A stretch of DNA of 6,434 nucleotides. Source: CAJQQY01 sp964352225 (GTDB lineage: Bacteria; Bacteroidota; Bacteroidia; Chitinophagales; Saprospiraceae). The DNA lies in contig CAYGRM010000382.1 of assembly GCA_964352225.1 (NCBI GenBank), forward strand, positions 1-6,434, read 5' to 3'. Every line of letters starts with the position of its first letter. Within the stretch, counting starts at the first letter, position 1. Made by a program: the position numbers and the translations under genes. Under the pieces are notes generated by a model, which was given only the letters and a program-made list of their open reading frames with translations, searched no databases and was not told where the DNA came from. Of the stretch, positions 4,778-6,434 are shown one piece after another.

Positions 4778-6258
4778 ATACTTTAAATTTAACAGACGGC
4801 TACAAAGTAGATCACCGAACGCAATATCCAAAAGGAACTGAACTAGTTTACTCCAATTGGACACCTCGAAAAAGTAAAATTGATGGAGTAGATAAAGTGG
4901 TGTTTTTCGGTTTGCAATACTTTATTAAAAAATATTTACAAGAGGAATTCGACAAGAATTTTTTCCAAAAACCAAAAGCAGAAGTACTCAAAAAGTACCG
5001 ACGACGCATCAGCGCATATTTGGGGCCTGACGCAATTACTTACGAACACGTCGAAGCATTGCATGACTTAGGTTACATGCCTGTCGAAATAAAAGCTTTG
5101 CCAGAAGGAATGTTGGTACCCATGAGGATGCCGATGTTTACGATAAAAAATACCTTGCCTGATTTTTTTTGGGTAACGAATTTTTTAGAAACAATTTTAT
5201 CATGTATCATTTGGATGCCTTGTACGAGTGCGACGATGAGTTTGCAATATCGAAAAATATTAGATCGCTACGCTGAGCAAACTGGAGGTGACAAAGCCTT
5301 CGTCGATTGGCAAGCACATGATTTTAGTTTTCGAGGAATGGCTGGATTGGAAGCAGCAATGATGAGTGGGGCAGGGCATTTGTTGAATTTTACGGGAACG
5401 GATACGATTCCTGCGATTGACTTTTTGGAGGATTATTATGGAGCTGATAGTGACAATGAATTAGTGGGTGGAAGTGTGCCTGCCACGGAACATTCTGTGA
5501 TGTGCATGGGAATGGAGGCGACGGAAATTGATACTTTTAGAAGATTGATCAATGATGTTTATAAAACAGGAATTGTCAGTATCGTTTCTGATACTTGGGA
5601 TTTCTGGAAAGTTATAACAGTATACTTACAAGAGTTGAAAAATGAGGTTTTAGCGCGTGATGGAAAAGTAGTGATTCGACCTGATAGTGGTGATCCGGTG
5701 AAAATAATTTGTGGAGATCCAAATGCAGCGGCTGGGACGCCCGAATTTAAAGGAGCGGTGGAATGTCTTTGGGAAACCTTCGGCGGAACGATGACGAGCA
5801 AAGGTTATAAAATGTTGGACGAACACATCGGTTTGATTTATGGAGACAGCATTACGCTGGAACGATGCGAAGCGATTTGTCGTCAATTGGAAGCGAAAGG
5901 CTTTGCCAGTACAAATGTGGTTTTTGGAATTGGCTCATACACTTATCAATATGTGACTCGCGATACTTTTGGCTTTGCCATGAAGGCAACTTATGGTGAA
6001 GTGAATGGCGAAGGTCGAGCGATTTTTAAAAATCCAAAAACGGATGATGGAACTAAAATTTCTGCCAAAGGATTGATTCGATTGGATGGAAATGAATTGG
6101 AAGTGACGACGATGACGGATGAGGTGACGATGGAAGAGGAGGCAGGTGGTTTGTTGGAAGTGGTGTATCGGGATGGGGAGATTTTAAAAGAAGTGAAATT
6201 GGAGGAGATTAGAAGTTTACTTCGAAGACAAACAGAGATGGAATTAGTAGAGGTTTAA
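4774..6258 (+). CDS. nadV: Nicotinamide phosphoribosyltransferase (NadV/NAMPT family; possibly Namat-like)
   Basis: The 494-aa protein matches the NAMPT family over its full length. LTDGYKVDHRTQYP (6-19) is the N-terminal signature, with Y10 equivalent to human Tyr18. Further equivalents can be read off: F184 and R187 in HDFSFRG (human Phe193, Arg196), D210 in NFTGTD (Asp219, which favours nicotinamide over nicotinic acid), H240 in VPATEH (the phosphorylated His247), and R302 and D304 in VIRPDSGDP (Arg311, Asp313). FGIGSYTYQYVTRDTFGFAMKA (split here as FGIGSYTYQY from 384 and VTRDTFGFAMKA from 394) is the bacterial and phage NadV form of the C-terminal phosphate-binding region. The expected reaction is nicotinamide + PRPP giving NMN and PPi in the cytosol. 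If the upstream gene makes ADP-ribose pyrophosphate, it would join that to nicotinamide to give NAD+ directly. It is coupled to the HAD gene by a 4-base overlap, and a macro-domain gene starts 19 bases after it. Confidence 0.92.
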   Translation: MNTLNLTDGYKVDHRTQYPKGTELVYSNWTPRKSKIDGVDKVVFFGLQYFIKKYLQEEFDKNFFQKPKAEVLKKYRRRISAYLGPDAITYEHVEALHDLGYMPVEIKALPEGMLVPMRMPMFTIKNTLPDFFWVTNFLETILSCIIWMPCTSATMSLQYRKILDRYAEQTGGDKAFVDWQAHDFSFRGMAGLEAAMMSGAGHLLNFTGTDTIPAIDFLEDYYGADSDNELVGGSVPATEHSVMCMGMEATEIDTFRRLINDVYKTGIVSIVSDTWDFWKVITVYLQELKNEVLARDGKVVIRPDSGDPVKIICGDPNAAAGTPEFKGAVECLWETFGGTMTSKGYKMLDEHIGLIYGDSITLERCEAICRQLEAKGFASTNVVFGIGSYTYQYVTRDTFGFAMKATYGEVNGEGRAIFKNPKTDDGTKISAKGLIRLDGNELEVTTMTDEVTMEEEAGGLLEVVYRDGEILKEVKLEEIRSLLRRQTEMELVEV

Positions 6259-6277
6259 TTTTTGTAAAATTAGGAAA

Positions 6278-6434
6278 ATGAAAATAGAATTAATAAAAGG
6301 TGACATTACAAAAATGCAAGCTGACGCCATCGTCAACGCGGCAAACACTTCTTGTTTTATCTTTAGTCGATTTTCCAACGATGTCAATTTATTCATGATA
6401 GGCTCTCTTTTGAGCACTAAAGTTAGTACGACTT
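6278..6434 (+). pseudogene. Macro-domain (ADP-ribose-binding) protein, 5' fragment, disrupted
   Basis: From ATG 6278 the first 25 residues are a clear macro-domain N-terminus: IELIKGDITKMQADAIVNAANTS. In this family the next residues should be a Gly-rich ADP-ribose loop of the type LLGGGGVDGAIHRAAG. Instead the frame continues as CFIFSRFSNDVNLF with no Gly-rich loop, and neither other plus frame restores one, so a single frameshift does not explain it. The break is at about 6350-6353. The frame stays open to the window edge. An intact gene would bind or deacylate ADP-ribose derivatives and fits the operon, starting 19 bases after nadV with no terminator between. As it stands it lacks the binding loop and is unlikely to work. 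It could be an insertion, a rearrangement or an assembly join. Confidence 0.75.
6353..6434. other. Unassigned sequence beyond the macro-domain break
   Basis: These last 82 bases do not continue the macro-domain gene and I recognise nothing in them. CTTTAGT (6361-6367) is the reverse complement of ACTAAAG (6416-6422), a short inverted repeat that could belong to an element end. A minus-strand ATG at 6396 opens a frame of about 50 codons, but it runs antisense through the macro-domain coding part and is probably chance. The left end of an insertion sequence is possible but not shown. Confidence 0.3.

Noticed and set aside
5559..5886. Two minus-strand open frames antisense to nadV
   Set aside because: Both lie inside the conserved catalytic part of nadV and look like complements of its codons.

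Overview
The window is AT-rich DNA that looks like a chromosome of the Bacteroidota. Three things point there: a TTTG-N20-TATATTTG promoter (the Bacteroidota TTTG / TAnnTTTG pattern), poor Shine-Dalgarno sequences, and a GxxExxY family gene. I cannot name a genus from the sequence.

Left part (1-1502, plus strand): the 3' part of a class I SAM-dependent methyltransferase that enters from outside the window, followed closely by a small lipoprotein whose C-terminal half resembles the SecD P1 head subdomain. Convergent to it on the minus strand (1474-1757) is a probable small two-helix membrane protein that seems to need one frame correction.

Middle part (1782-2459): a compact cassette. A minus-strand GxxExxY gene (PD-(D/E)XK-like fold) is tightly bracketed by two direct copies of a roughly 110-bp repeat. 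Each repeat is itself a long imperfect palindrome ending in TTTTTTTGACGCTGAC / GTCAGCGTCAAAAAAA, perfect in one copy. It has the look of a small non-autonomous mobile unit.

Right part (2525-6434, plus strand): an NAD-salvage locus. An NrtR-type regulator (Nudix domain plus winged helix, intact Nudix box) ends at a strong intrinsic terminator. Next comes an operon of a short PRPP-synthetase-like protein, a capless HAD phosphatase, a nicotinamide phosphoribosyltransferase (NadV/NAMPT family) and the start of a macro-domain gene. I find three matching palindromes, consensus TTGYGTA-N5-TACGCAA: one before nrtR and two around the operon promoter. They are probably NrtR operators. Since NrtR proteins respond to ADP-ribose, the locus should switch on when NAD+ is being cleaved. 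The Prs-like/NadV-like pair could make NMN from PRPP and nicotinamide. It could instead be a chromosomal relative of the phage NARP1 pathway (Adps + Namat), which rebuilds NAD+ from ADP-ribose and nicotinamide. Sequence alone does not decide between these.

The macro-domain gene stops matching its family abruptly after NAANTS (about 6352), so an insertion, rearrangement or assembly join lies at the right edge. No rRNA, tRNA or CRISPR array was seen.
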